DNA of 34,522 nt from Dactylosporangium sp. (GTDB lineage: Bacteria > Actinomycetota > Actinomycetes > Mycobacteriales > Micromonosporaceae), in contig JAOPWA010000021.1 in assembly GCA_025965915.1 (NCBI GenBank), positions 1 through 34,522 of the forward strand, written 5' to 3'. The notes beneath the pieces were generated by a model, which was not told the DNA's origin, did no database searches, and worked only from the letters and a program-made list of their open reading frames with translations. The translations under genes were made by a program, and so were the position numbers. Below are positions 17,919-27,287 of this stretch, in pieces. Within the stretch, counting starts at the first letter, position 1. Every line of letters begins with the position of its first letter.

Positions 17919-19499
17919 ATGAAGATCCGGTCTGCCGGGGTGCTCGTAACCGCCCTGGCGCTGTCGGGCTCGCTCGCCGCGTGCGGCAGCGGTTCGACCT
18001 CCTCTTCCAACAGCGCGCAGGGTGGCGGCACGGTCGTTGTCGATACCGCGTTCCAACTAAAGACCGCCGACCCTGGCCGCATGTTCGAGCCGACCGGGTT
18101 GCTGATCGCCGAATCGATGTACGACACGCTGCTGACCTTCAAGGGCAGCGACGTGACCAAGCCGGTTCCGGCGCTCGCCGAGTCCTACACCGCGTCCCCG
18201 GACGGCAAGACCTTCACGTTCAAGCTCCGTACCGACGCGAAGTTCTCCGACGGCTCGCCCGTCACCTCGGCTGACGTCGTCTTCTCGCTCAACCGCGTGA
18301 AGAACGTGAAGGGCAACCCGTCGTTCCTCATGGACGGCCTCACGGTCACCGCCCCGGACGCGAACTCCGTGGTCATCACCAGCGACAAGCCCAACGCGGC
18401 GGTGCCGTTCATCCTGCCGAACCCGGCGCTGGGGATCCTGAACTCCACCGTGGTCAAGCAGAACGGCGGCACCGACGCCGTCGGCGCCGACAAGACCGAC
18501 ACCGCGGAGAGCTTCCTCAACTCGAAGTCCCAGGGCAGCGGGCCTTACATCCTCAACAGCTACAGCACCACCACGCAGGTCGTGCTGACCCCGAACGACA
18601 AGTACTGGGGAACGAAGCCGAAGTACTCCAAGGTCGTCGTTCGCAACGTGCAGGCCAACGTGCAGCGGCTCAACGTGGTCAAGGGCGAGTCGCAGGTCGC
18701 GGTCGACCTCTCGCCCGAGCAGGCGAAGGGCCTCAACCAACTGCAGGTGGTCAACGGCGCCTCGCCGAACGTGTTCTTCCTGTTCTCGAACAACAACGCG
18801 GCGATCTCCAAGACCGCTTCGAACCCGAAGTTCCAGGAGGCCGTCCGGTACGGCGTCGACTACAAGGGCCTGGTCGACCTCGCGGGCCAGGGCGCGGTCC
18901 AGACGCCGGGCATCGTCCCGTCGATGTTCCTCGGCGCGCTGTCGAGCGGCGACGCGGTGACCCGTGACGTCGCCAAGGCCAAGGCGGCGCTGGCCGCGTC
19001 GGGCCTTTCCAACCCGACCGTGGCGCTGAGCTACCCGAGCGACGTCCAGGTCAACGGTCTCAACTTCGGCGACCTCGCGGCGCGGGTGCAGGCCAACCTC
19101 AAGGAGGTCGGCATCACCGTGAACCTGGCACCCGCGTCGGTGCAGACCGCGCTGGAGACCTACCGCGGCGGCAAGGAGGAGATGGGTCTGTGGCAGTGGG
19201 GTCCGGACTACCCCGACCCCAGCGACTACCTCAACTTCCTGCCGGGTCAGCTCGTGGGCCTGCGCGCCGGCTGGGCGAAGGGCGCCGACAGCGCGCTGGA
19301 GACGCTCGGCACCCAGGCCGCGTCGACCATCGACGACAGTCAGCGGGCCGGTCTGTACAAGCAGATCCAGCAGTCGATGAACAAGTCGGGGCCGATCATG
19401 CCGCTGATCCAGCCGGCACAGATCCTCGTCGGCGCGAAATCGGTGAAGAACCTGCAGTCCAACGCTCTCTGGCTGGTCAACGTCCGTGAGCTTGGCTAG
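17919..19499 (+). CDS. ABC transporter substrate-binding protein, family 5 (peptide/nickel-like)
   Basis: 526 aa; lipoprotein signal 'LALSGSLAACGSG'; 'PALAESYTASPDGKTFTFKLRTDAKFSDGSPVTSADVVFSLNRV'. Confidence 0.94.
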   Translation: MKIRSAGVLVTALALSGSLAACGSGSTSSSNSAQGGGTVVVDTAFQLKTADPGRMFEPTGLLIAESMYDTLLTFKGSDVTKPVPALAESYTASPDGKTFTFKLRTDAKFSDGSPVTSADVVFSLNRVKNVKGNPSFLMDGLTVTAPDANSVVITSDKPNAAVPFILPNPALGILNSTVVKQNGGTDAVGADKTDTAESFLNSKSQGSGPYILNSYSTTTQVVLTPNDKYWGTKPKYSKVVVRNVQANVQRLNVVKGESQVAVDLSPEQAKGLNQLQVVNGASPNVFFLFSNNNAAISKTASNPKFQEAVRYGVDYKGLVDLAGQGAVQTPGIVPSMFLGALSSGDAVTRDVAKAKAALAASGLSNPTVALSYPSDVQVNGLNFGDLAARVQANLKEVGITVNLAPASVQTALETYRGGKEEMGLWQWGPDYPDPSDYLNFLPGQLVGLRAGWAKGADSALETLGTQAASTIDDSQRAGLYKQIQQSMNKSGPIMPLIQPAQILVGAKSVKNLQSNALWLVNVRELG

Positions 19500-20571
19500 T
19501 CCCACCGTCGCTTCCGCTGGAGCGGGCCGGCTACGTCCGGCCCGCTCCGGCAAGGGCGTGCTGCGGTTCCTCGCCCGGCGCATCGCGGCCGCCGCGCTGC
19601 TGTGCGTCGGGATCACGCTGGTCGCGTTCACCCTGACCCAGTTGGTCCCGGGCGACCCGGCCACCGCGAACCTCGGCCAGCGGGCCATCGGCGACCCCGC
19701 CGCGGTCGCCGCCTTCCGGGCCAAGTACGGCCTGGACAAGCCACTGCCGGTGCAATACCTGACCTATCTCGGCAACGTGGTGCGGGGCAACCTTGGCCTG
19801 TCCCAGCAGAGCCACCGGCCGGTGGCGCAGGACCTCGGCGAGTACGTGCCGGCAACGATAGAGCTCGCGCTCTTCGCGATCGTGCTCTCGCTGCTCATCG
19901 GCGTCGCCTTCGGCGTCCTCGCAGCCATCAACCGGGATCGCTGGCCCGACCAGGTGCTCCGGGTGGTGAGCCTCGGCGGCGTCTCGATGCCGACGTTCTG
20001 GGTCGCGCTCGTCGCGTTCTACCTGTTCTTCTTCAAGTTCGGCCTGCTGCCCGGCGGCGGCCGGATCGACCCCGGCATGAACGCCCCACCCCAGGCCACC
20101 GGCTTTTACACGATTGACGCGGCGCTCGCCGGCCAGTGGGACGTCTGGGGGTCGGCAGTACGCCACCTCGTGCTTCCCTCGCTCGTGCTCGCCGTCTACA
20201 CCGTCGGCATGCTGATGCGCTTCACCCGCGCGTCCGTGCTGGAGATCCTCGGCAACGACTACGTGCGGGCGGCGCGGGCCAAGGGCCTGCCGGAGCGCGT
20301 CGTCATCCTGCGCCACGTGCTGCGTCCCGCACTGGTCGCGATCATCACCGTGGCCGGCGTCGCCTTCGGCAGCCTGCTGTCCGGTGCCGTCCTCGTCGAG
20401 AGCATCTTCTCCTGGCCGGGCCTGGGACAGTACGCGTACCGCAGCGCGGTCAACCTTGATCTGCCCGCCATCATGGGTGTCAGCATCGTCGTCGCGGCCG
20501 TCTACATCGTCATCAACCTGCTCGTCGACCTTCTCTACGGGGTCATCGACCCGAGGATCCGGCTGACGTGA
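19486..20571 (+). CDS. ABC transporter permease (DppB-like)
   Basis: 361 aa; 'DYVRAARAKGLPERVVILRHVLRPALVAIITVAG' inner-membrane signature. Confidence 0.94.
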   Translation: MSLASPTVASAGAGRLRPARSGKGVLRFLARRIAAAALLCVGITLVAFTLTQLVPGDPATANLGQRAIGDPAAVAAFRAKYGLDKPLPVQYLTYLGNVVRGNLGLSQQSHRPVAQDLGEYVPATIELALFAIVLSLLIGVAFGVLAAINRDRWPDQVLRVVSLGGVSMPTFWVALVAFYLFFFKFGLLPGGGRIDPGMNAPPQATGFYTIDAALAGQWDVWGSAVRHLVLPSLVLAVYTVGMLMRFTRASVLEILGNDYVRAARAKGLPERVVILRHVLRPALVAIITVAGVAFGSLLSGAVLVESIFSWPGLGQYAYRSAVNLDLPAIMGVSIVVAAVYIVINLLVDLLYGVIDPRIRLT

Positions 20572-21485
20572 CCGCAACCGACCCGACACCGGCGGACCCG
20601 ACACCGGCCGATCCGACACCGCGGGAGCCTGCCGTAAGCGCGCGCCGCGACCGGGCCGCCGCCCGGTCGCCGTGGCGGCAGCCGCTCGCGCTCGTGGGCG
20701 CCGCGCTCGTCGTCGCGTGGGTCCTCATCGCCGTCCTGGCGCCGCTGCTCGCGCCCCAGGGGCCGCTCGACCAGCTCGCGCCAAAGCTTTCGGCCCCGTC
20801 CGCGAGCCACCTCTTCGGCACCGACGAGCTGGGTCGCGACGTGCTGAGTCGGGTCATCTACGGCTCCCGGATCTCGCTACCGCTGGCGATCCTGCTCGTC
20901 GTGCTCGCCACGGTGCTCGGGGCAAGCGTCGGCGCTATCGCCGGCTTCTTCGGCGGCTGGATCGACGGCACGCTGATGCGACTGGCCGACCTGGTGTTCG
21001 CCTTCCCCGGCATCATCCTGGCCATGGCGGTGGCCGCGGCTCTCGGGCCACAGCTGCGCAACGCCGTGCTCGCCGTCGTCATAGTGTCCTGGCCCTCGTA
21101 CGCGCGGCTGGTACGCGGCCTCGTGCTGTCCGCCCGGAACTCGGAGTACGTGGCGGCCAGCCGGCTGCTCGGATCGTCGGCGTTGCGGACGATGCTCGTC
21201 GACCTGCGGCCCAACATCGCCGGCCCGGTGCTCGTGATGGCCGCGCTCGACGTCGGCAACGCCGTTCTGCTGCTGTCAGGTCTGTCCTTCCTGGGGCTCG
21301 GCGCGCAGCCACCCACCGCTGAATGGGGCGCCATGGTCGCTGCCGGCGCGGCGAACTTCGACCGCTGGTGGGTGGGCGTCTTTCCGGGCCTGGCCATCCT
21401 CACCGTCGTGCTCGCGTTCAATTTCGTCGGCGACACCCTGCGCGACGCACTCGACCCGCGCACCGCGCGCGCTATCAGGGACTGA
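20568..21485 (+). CDS. ABC transporter permease (DppC-like)
   Basis: 305 aa; 'HLFGTDELGRDVLSRVIYGSRISL', 'FLGLGAQPPTAEWGAMVA'; GTG start in a GTGA overlap. Confidence 0.94.
   Translation: MTATDPTPADPTPADPTPREPAVSARRDRAAARSPWRQPLALVGAALVVAWVLIAVLAPLLAPQGPLDQLAPKLSAPSASHLFGTDELGRDVLSRVIYGSRISLPLAILLVVLATVLGASVGAIAGFFGGWIDGTLMRLADLVFAFPGIILAMAVAAALGPQLRNAVLAVVIVSWPSYARLVRGLVLSARNSEYVAASRLLGSSALRTMLVDLRPNIAGPVLVMAALDVGNAVLLLSGLSFLGLGAQPPTAEWGAMVAAGAANFDRWWVGVFPGLAILTVVLAFNFVGDTLRDALDPRTARAIRD
20580..20624 (+). repeat. Three 15-bp tandem repeats encoding DPTPA-type units
   Basis: gacccgacaccggcg / gacccgacaccggcc / gatccgacaccgcgg. Confidence 0.85.
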
Positions 21486-21487
21486 CC

Positions 21488-22498
21488 ATGGGCGCACTTC
21501 TGGAGGTCGAGAACCTCACCGTCTGGCTCGCCACCCGGCGCGGGCCGCAGAAGGCCGTCGACGGCGTCTCGTTCCACGTCGACGCCGGCGAGATCTTCGG
21601 CATCGCGGGCGAGAGCGGCAGCGGCAAGACGATGACCGCGATGGCGCTGCTCGGCCTGCTCCCGCACGCCGCCCGGACCAGCGGTCGGGCCGTGTTCGAG
21701 GGCCGCGACCTACTGTCGATGTCGCCAAAGGAGCTGCGCTCGGTGCGCGGCCGCCGCATCGCGATGGTGTCGCAGGACCCGTCGACCAGCCTGCACCCGA
21801 TGCTCAACGTCGAAACCCAGCTGACCGAACACATGCGTCATCACCTCGGGCTGCGCAAGTCCGAAGCGCGCAGCCGCGCCATCGACCTGCTGGCCACGGT
21901 GCGCATCCCCGACCCGGAGCGGGCGCTGGCCGCGCACCCCGCGCAGTTCTCCGGCGGCATGCGCCAGCGCATCGCCATCGCGGTGGCGCTAGCCTGCGAG
22001 CCGCGCCTGCTGCTGGCCGACGAGCCCACGACCGCGCTCGACGTCACCGTGCAGGCGGGCATCCTGCGGCTGCTCGACCGGCTGCGCCGCGAGCAGGACC
22101 TCGCCGTCGTGGTCATCACCCACGATCTCGGCGTGATGTCCGCGGTGACCGACCGGATCTGTGTGATGTACGGCGGTCGGGTCGCCGAGGTCGGCCCGAG
22201 GCAGGGCGTTCTGAAAGAGCCCCGCCATCCGTACACCCGGGGCCTGCTCGACGCGCTGCCGCACCCGGAGGGCGGGGCGGCGACGCTCCGGCCGATTCCG
22301 GGCAGCCCGCCGCCACTGGGGGAGGTACCCGAGGGGTGCGCGTTCCACCCCCGCTGCGGGTTCGCCCTCCCGAGTTGCCGCATCGAACGCCCGGCGCCGG
22401 CCCTCGTCGGCGACGCGCACGAGTCGGCCTGCCCGCCGGACCCGCTGAAAGACCCCGACCCGCTGAAAGACCCGGACCCGCTGAAAGGCACCGCGTGA
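21488..22498 (+). CDS. ABC transporter ATP-binding protein (DppD-like)
   Basis: 336 aa from [19 protein letters not shown]; Walker A 'GESGSGKT', 'FSGGMRQR', Walker B '[12 protein letters not shown]'. Confidence 0.94.
   Translation: MGALLEVENLTVWLATRRGPQKAVDGVSFHVDAGEIFGIAGESGSGKTMTAMALLGLLPHAARTSGRAVFEGRDLLSMSPKELRSVRGRRIAMVSQDPSTSLHPMLNVETQLTEHMRHHLGLRKSEARSRAIDLLATVRIPDPERALAAHPAQFSGGMRQRIAIAVALACEPRLLLADEPTTALDVTVQAGILRLLDRLRREQDLAVVVITHDLGVMSAVTDRICVMYGGRVAEVGPRQGVLKEPRHPYTRGLLDALPHPEGGAATLRPIPGSPPPLGEVPEGCAFHPRCGFALPSCRIERPAPALVGDAHESACPPDPLKDPDPLKDPDPLKGTA
22439..22487 (+). repeat. 18-bp tandem repeats encoding DPLKDP at the ATPase C-terminus
   Basis: gacccgctgaaagacccc / gacccgctgaaagacccg / gacccgctgaaagg. 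Confidence 0.85.
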
Positions 22499-23496
22499 GC
22501 GCCCTACTGGAAGCGACCGGGCTCGCCGTCGAGTACCACCGGCGTGGCGCCCCGACGCTGCGGGCCGTCGATCGCGTCGACCTGCGTCTGGACCGTGGCG
22601 AGGTCCTCGGTCTGGTCGGCGAGTCCGGTTGCGGCAAGTCGACGCTGGGCCGCGCGGTGGTGGGGCTGCTGCCCGCCGCCGCGGGCGAGATCCGCTTCGA
22701 CGGCCGTGCCGTAACCCCGCTGGGGCGGCGGAGGCGCCCGCGCGAGCTGCGCGGATTGCAGATGGTCTTCCAGGACCCGTACGCGTCGCTCAACCCGCGC
22801 CGACGGATCGGCGAGCAGATCGGCGACGGGTACGTCCTCGACGGGGTCGCCCGGTCCGAGGCCGCGCGCCGGGCCGGCGACCTGCTCGAGCGCGTCGGGT
22901 TGTCGGCGAACACGGCCAGCCGCTACCCGCACGAGTTCAGCGGTGGCCAGCGCCAGCGGATCGCTATCGCGAGGGCCCTCGCCACCGACCCGAGCTGCAT
23001 CATCGCCGACGAGCCGATCAGCGCGCTGGACGCGTCGGCGCAGGCGTCCGTGGCCAACCTGCTCGTCGCGCTGGTGCGTGAACTCGACATGGGCATGGTG
23101 TTCATCTCGCATGACCTGTCGGTGGTACGGCAGATCGCCGATCGCACCGCCGTCATGTACCTCGGCCGCGTCGTCGAGGTGGGACCCACCCAGCAGATCT
23201 GGTCGGCGCCCGCCCACCCGTACACCCGGGCGCTGATCTCAGCGGTGCCGCGCGCCGACGGGGCCGGCGTGCTGCCGGTCGAGCTGCCCGGTGATGTGCC
23301 CGACCCGGCGCGGCCGCCGGCCGGTTGCCGGTTCCACCCGCGCTGCCCGCTCGTGCGACCGGAATGCGCTCGGCACGACCCGCCGCTCACCGTCCTGCGG
23401 GACGGCCGGTCGGCCGCGTGCGTGCTGCAGAGCCCCGGTGAGCCGGCGCGCCCGCTCGCGGAGCCGCACCCGGTATCGCCGTCGATGAAGGAGTGA
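22495..23496 (+). CDS. ABC transporter ATP-binding protein (DppF-like)
   Basis: GTG start in a GTGA overlap; [18 protein letters not shown]; 'GESGCGKS', '[15 protein letters not shown]', '[11 protein letters not shown]'. Confidence 0.94.
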   Translation: MSALLEATGLAVEYHRRGAPTLRAVDRVDLRLDRGEVLGLVGESGCGKSTLGRAVVGLLPAAAGEIRFDGRAVTPLGRRRRPRELRGLQMVFQDPYASLNPRRRIGEQIGDGYVLDGVARSEAARRAGDLLERVGLSANTASRYPHEFSGGQRQRIAIARALATDPSCIIADEPISALDASAQASVANLLVALVRELDMGMVFISHDLSVVRQIADRTAVMYLGRVVEVGPTQQIWSAPAHPYTRALISAVPRADGAGVLPVELPGDVPDPARPPAGCRFHPRCPLVRPECARHDPPLTVLRDGRSAACVLQSPGEPARPLAEPHPVSPSMKE

Positions 23497-25931
23497 CCGT
23501 CATGTGGCTCGATGTCGCATCAGCTCTGACCGATCTGACGGAGCGGTTCTGGGCCTGGCGGCTCGCACGTGCCCCGCGCTCGCGCGATGACATCCCACGG
23601 GTGCTCCGGCCGGCCGGCTGGCGCCCGGTGTGGGACGCCGCTACCGTCGCCGACGACCTGCGCTTCGTGACTGATATCGAGCGCCAGTTGGGCACCATCG
23701 CACCCTCGGACGATCCCTCCGTGGAGGTGCCGCGGCGGCTGCTCGGCTCGGCGACCGCGCGGGTGCGCTGGGAACTCGAGGTCGTGCGGAGTTGGCAGCG
23801 CGATCCCTGGTTCTACCTGGACCAGACGGTCGGTCACGTCTTCGACGCACTGCTGTCACCGGATCCGTTCGACGCCGCTCGCAGTGCGGACATCGTCGAG
23901 CGGCTGCGGTGGATCCCCGCCACCCTTGACGTCGCGCGGGAAAACCTTGCGGACACCGCGACCCGCGAGTTCGCCGAGCTCGCGTTGCGCGACAGTGCCG
24001 ACTCGCCCGAGCAGGTGCGGACCTCGATCAACCTACTCGCGCCGCTGCTCGATGGCGTTTGGCGGGACGCCGCCGTGTCAGCCGCTGCCGACGCCGCGCA
24101 GGCGCTCGCGGCGTGGCGCTCCTGGCTGACCGACCGGCTGCCGACATTTTCCCCGCATCGGCCGGTCGGCCGGGAGGCCTTCGGCTTCTTCCTCCATCGA
24201 GTCGCCCTGCTCCCGTACTCCACAGCGGAGATCCTCGCCCTCGGCGCGCAGGAACGGGACCGGGCCGAGGCGTCCGAACTGTTCGAGCGGGCCCGGTCCG
24301 GACCTCCGGCATGGCCGGCGCCGCCCGCGAATGCGCAGGAACAGTCCGATGTGGAGCGGGCGGCCGAGCTCGAGGTGCGCGCGTTCTACACCGACCGCAA
24401 CCTGCTCTCGCAGCCGGCGACGCTCCGGCACTACCGCAACCTGCCGCTGCCGGCCTACCTTGCGCCGCTGCGCTGGCTCGGCGTCACCGACGACCTCACC
24501 GACGCCGACCGGCTCGACCGCGACAGCGTCAGCTACGTGCCGCCGCCGGGCCCGGACCTGCCGTACTTCTACCGGGCCAACGCGGCCGACCCCAGGGCCG
24601 GGATCATCCACGAGGGCGCGCACTACCAGCAGCTCGCGCGGACCTGGCGGCACCCCGATCCGGCGCACCGGCAGTTCTACGACTCGGTACCCAACGAGGG
24701 GATCGCGTTCTACAACGAGGAAATGGTGCTGCAGGCCGGCCTGTTCGACGATGCGCCGCTGACCCGCGCCATCGTCTACAACTTCATGCGGCTGCGGGCG
24801 ATCCGGGTGGAGGTCGACGTCAAGCTCGCGCTCGGCGAGATCGACATCGACGGCGCCGCGCGGATGCTCCACGAACTCGTGCCCCTCGACCTCAAGACCG
24901 CCCGCGAGGAGGCCGCCTTCTTCGCGGCCACGCCCGGACAGGGCCTGTCGTACCAGGTCGGCAAGGTGCAGGTACTGCGCCTGCTGGCGGATGCGGCGCG
25001 GCGTGCTCGTGACGGCTTCGACCTGCGCGCCTTCCATGACGCGCTGTGGTCGGACGGCAACGTGCCGCTGGCCGTGCAGCGGCTGCAACTGCTGGGCGAC
25101 GCCGGCGACCTCCTGCGGGCCGACTCGCTCGCTGCCGCCAGCGTCGACATGCGGGGCCTCGCCGATGATCTCCTCGTCGCCATCACGTGCGGCGACGTGG
25201 ACCGCGTCGACCAACTCTACGCCGAAGACGTGCGGGTGTGGCACAACCACGACGGCATCGGACGGGACAAGGCGGAGAGCGTCGATGCCGTGCGCCGCAT
25301 CGCCGAGCACTACGAGAATTTTCACGCCACCGACGTCCGCATCGATGTCCTACCGGACGGGTACGCGCAGCGCTGCGTGTTCCGTGGCCGAGAGCGGAGT
25401 ACGGGCGCGGAGTTGGCGGTCGACGCGATGATGCGCGTCCAGGTGAGGAACGGGCGGGTCGTGAGGATCGAGGAGTACACGGATCCATCCCAGGGCACCA
25501 ACCCGGAACCCGACACCGAACCCGTTGTTGACGGACCCCGGTCGGGCTATCGGTTCCGGGACGGTACCGGCTGGGAGGAGCGGGCCGGGTATTCGCGCGC
25601 AGCTCGGCAGGGCGACACCATCGCGGTGAGCGGCACCACTGCCCACGGCCCGGACGGCTCGACGCTGCATCCCGGAGACACCTACGCACAGACCGTCGAA
25701 TGCCTGCGCCGGGCCGTGGCGGCGGTGGAGAAGCTGGGCGGCGCGCGGACGTCGGTGCTGCGCACCCGCCTGCTGCTCGCGCCGGCGGCGGACTGGCAGG
25801 AGGCGGCTCGCGCCCACGCGGAGGTGCTCGGCGACGTGGCGCCGGCGAACAGCACGTACGTCGTCGGCTCGTTGATCGGGCCGGATTTCCTGGTCGAGGT
25901 CGAGGTCGACGCGGAGGCGGTCAACCGATGA
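23493..25931 (+). CDS. 812-aa fusion: DUF885-type metallopeptidase-like domain, SnoaL/NTF2-like domain, RidA-like domain
   Basis: Single uninterrupted ORF; HExxH 'IIHEGAHYQQLART' plus 'PNEGIAFYNEEM' (DUF885/gluzincin-like); 'ITCGDVDRVDQLYAEDVRVWHNHDG...VRIEEYTDP' (SnoaL-like); 'AARQGDTIAVSGTTAHGPDGS...FLVEVEVDAEAV' (RidA-like). Confidence 0.85.
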   Translation: MTVMWLDVASALTDLTERFWAWRLARAPRSRDDIPRVLRPAGWRPVWDAATVADDLRFVTDIERQLGTIAPSDDPSVEVPRRLLGSATARVRWELEVVRSWQRDPWFYLDQTVGHVFDALLSPDPFDAARSADIVERLRWIPATLDVARENLADTATREFAELALRDSADSPEQVRTSINLLAPLLDGVWRDAAVSAAADAAQALAAWRSWLTDRLPTFSPHRPVGREAFGFFLHRVALLPYSTAEILALGAQERDRAEASELFERARSGPPAWPAPPANAQEQSDVERAAELEVRAFYTDRNLLSQPATLRHYRNLPLPAYLAPLRWLGVTDDLTDADRLDRDSVSYVPPPGPDLPYFYRANAADPRAGIIHEGAHYQQLARTWRHPDPAHRQFYDSVPNEGIAFYNEEMVLQAGLFDDAPLTRAIVYNFMRLRAIRVEVDVKLALGEIDIDGAARMLHELVPLDLKTAREEAAFFAATPGQGLSYQVGKVQVLRLLADAARRARDGFDLRAFHDALWSDGNVPLAVQRLQLLGDAGDLLRADSLAAASVDMRGLADDLLVAITCGDVDRVDQLYAEDVRVWHNHDGIGRDKAESVDAVRRIAEHYENFHATDVRIDVLPDGYAQRCVFRGRERSTGAELAVDAMMRVQVRNGRVVRIEEYTDPSQGTNPEPDTEPVVDGPRSGYRFRDGTGWEERAGYSRAARQGDTIAVSGTTAHGPDGSTLHPGDTYAQTVECLRRAVAAVEKLGGARTSVLRTRLLLAPAADWQEAARAHAEVLGDVAPANSTYVVGSLIGPDFLVEVEVDAEAVNR

Positions 25932-26926
25932 CGTACTCGTTGCGGGTCAACAACGACCTTGACGTCGCCACCCTGGTCGATCTCGCGCAGCGCGCGGAGC
26001 GGCACGGCTTCGACCAGCTGTGGGTGTCCAACGACCTGTTCCTGCGCTCGGCGCCGGTGCTGCTCGGGGTGCTCGCGGCGAAGACGGAACGGATCAAGCT
26101 CGGCGTAGGGATCATGAACCCGTACTCCGTCCACGTCTCCGAGATCGTCATGATGGCGGCGACCATGCAGGAGGCGACCGGCGGCCGGTTCCTGCTCGGC
26201 CTGGCGGCCGGGTCCGCCGAGTTCCTCGCCTGGGCAGGGCTCGAGCGGCCGCGGCCGCTGGCGAAGACGGCGGAGACCATCAGGGTCGCGCGGACCATGC
26301 TGGGCGCGGGCGACGTCGACGGCAAGCTGCCGGAGTGGTGCGGGCCGCTGTCAGAGCTGCGGTTTCCGCTGGCGGAACGGGTGCCGGTCTACGTCGGCGG
26401 CATGAGCCCCAAGATGTTGGAGATGGCGGGCCGCCTGGCCGACGGCGTGCTGCCGCTGCTGTACCCGCCGGAGCATTTCGCGGAGGCGCGGGCGCAGGTG
26501 CTGCGCGGCGTTTCCGAAGCCGGACGTTCATCGTCCGATGTAGACATCCCGGCCTGCTTCTGGGTTTCGGTCGCCGACGACGCCAGTGCCGCCTGCCACG
26601 CACTGGCCACCAAGATCGCCTACTACGGGCCGTCCTTCGCGCCGTACCTGCTGGCCCGGGCCGGTCTCGGGGTCGAGGAGTTCGGCCCGGTAACGGCCGT
26701 CCTGGAGAGCGAGGGACTCGACGCCGCCGCGAGGCTGATCGACGAGAGGATGCTGGCGCTGGGGATCGCGGGCAGCGTGGCGCAGGTGGTCGAGCGGTGC
26801 CAGTCACTGCGGGCGATGGGGGCGACGCATCTTTCGTTCGGCCCACCGTTGGGCCCGGATGTGCGGGAGGCTGTCGACGTGCTCGGGACCCAGGTATTGC
26901 CGGCTCTCGCCACAGCGGAGGAGTGA
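25928..26926 (+). CDS. LLM-class (F420/FMN) oxidoreductase
   Basis: 332 aa from MTYSLRVNNDLDVATLVDLA; 'RIKLGVGIMNPYSVHVSEIVMMAATMQEATGGRFLLGLAAG'; ATGA overlap with the fusion gene. Confidence 0.9.
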   Translation: MTYSLRVNNDLDVATLVDLAQRAERHGFDQLWVSNDLFLRSAPVLLGVLAAKTERIKLGVGIMNPYSVHVSEIVMMAATMQEATGGRFLLGLAAGSAEFLAWAGLERPRPLAKTAETIRVARTMLGAGDVDGKLPEWCGPLSELRFPLAERVPVYVGGMSPKMLEMAGRLADGVLPLLYPPEHFAEARAQVLRGVSEAGRSSSDVDIPACFWVSVADDASAACHALATKIAYYGPSFAPYLLARAGLGVEEFGPVTAVLESEGLDAAARLIDERMLALGIAGSVAQVVERCQSLRAMGATHLSFGPPLGPDVREAVDVLGTQVLPALATAEE

Positions 26927-26985
26927 CGTCCCGCACGCCCGGACTGCTGTCCTTGCCCGAACGCGCCGGCGTGAGGCTGTGAGCC

Positions 26986-27013
26986 CGCGGCAGCGCCACG
27001 TCCCCCTGCCGCG
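26986..27013. terminator. Hairpin after the LLM gene
   Basis: CGCGGCAG ... CTGCCGCG, perfect 8-bp stem, 12-nt loop. Confidence 0.55.
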
Positions 27014-27016
27014 ACC

Positions 27017-27118
27017 CTACTGTTGCTGGAGTACAGACAGCACGTTTCGGGCGGGGTCGGTGAACCACGCGATCAGGGGGCCGCCGCGACGGAAGATGCC
27101 CTTCTCGTCCGTCCCCAT
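27017..27118 (-). pseudogene. C-terminal fragment of a VOC (glyoxalase-fold) protein
   Basis: Reverse translation [33 protein letters not shown], typical of VOC C-termini ('AWFxDPxGNxLSVxQ'). Confidence 0.65.
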
Positions 27119-27120
27119 GT

Positions 27121-27249
27121 CAGCTCGGCTGTGTTTTCCGGGATTCCGGCGAACCCGAGGGGTGGCGAGACGTCGGCGCCGTCGCAGGTGAATGGTTGAG
27201 GAATTTCATCGCCGTCGCTGAATGCGGGACTCGACACGACGATCGTCAA
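27121..27249 (-). pseudogene. N-terminal fragment of a YbhB/YbcL (PEBP) family protein
   Basis: Reverse translation from [46 protein letters not shown], diagnostic PEBP head, then homology stops. Confidence 0.72.
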
Positions 27250-27287
27250 CGGTGCCTCCCGACTCCGTCAAGGCGCTAGCGAGGTTC

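Noticed and set aside
18057-19739. 560-aa minus-strand ORF
   Set aside because: Mirror of the solute-binding protein gene; Arg/Val/His-rich shadow translation.
19531-20619. 362-aa minus-strand ORF
   Set aside because: Antisense to the ABC permease; extreme D/E/R/H composition typical of reversed membrane-protein codons.
24078-25325. 415-aa minus-strand ORF
   Set aside because: Antisense to the DUF885 fusion; shadow ORF.
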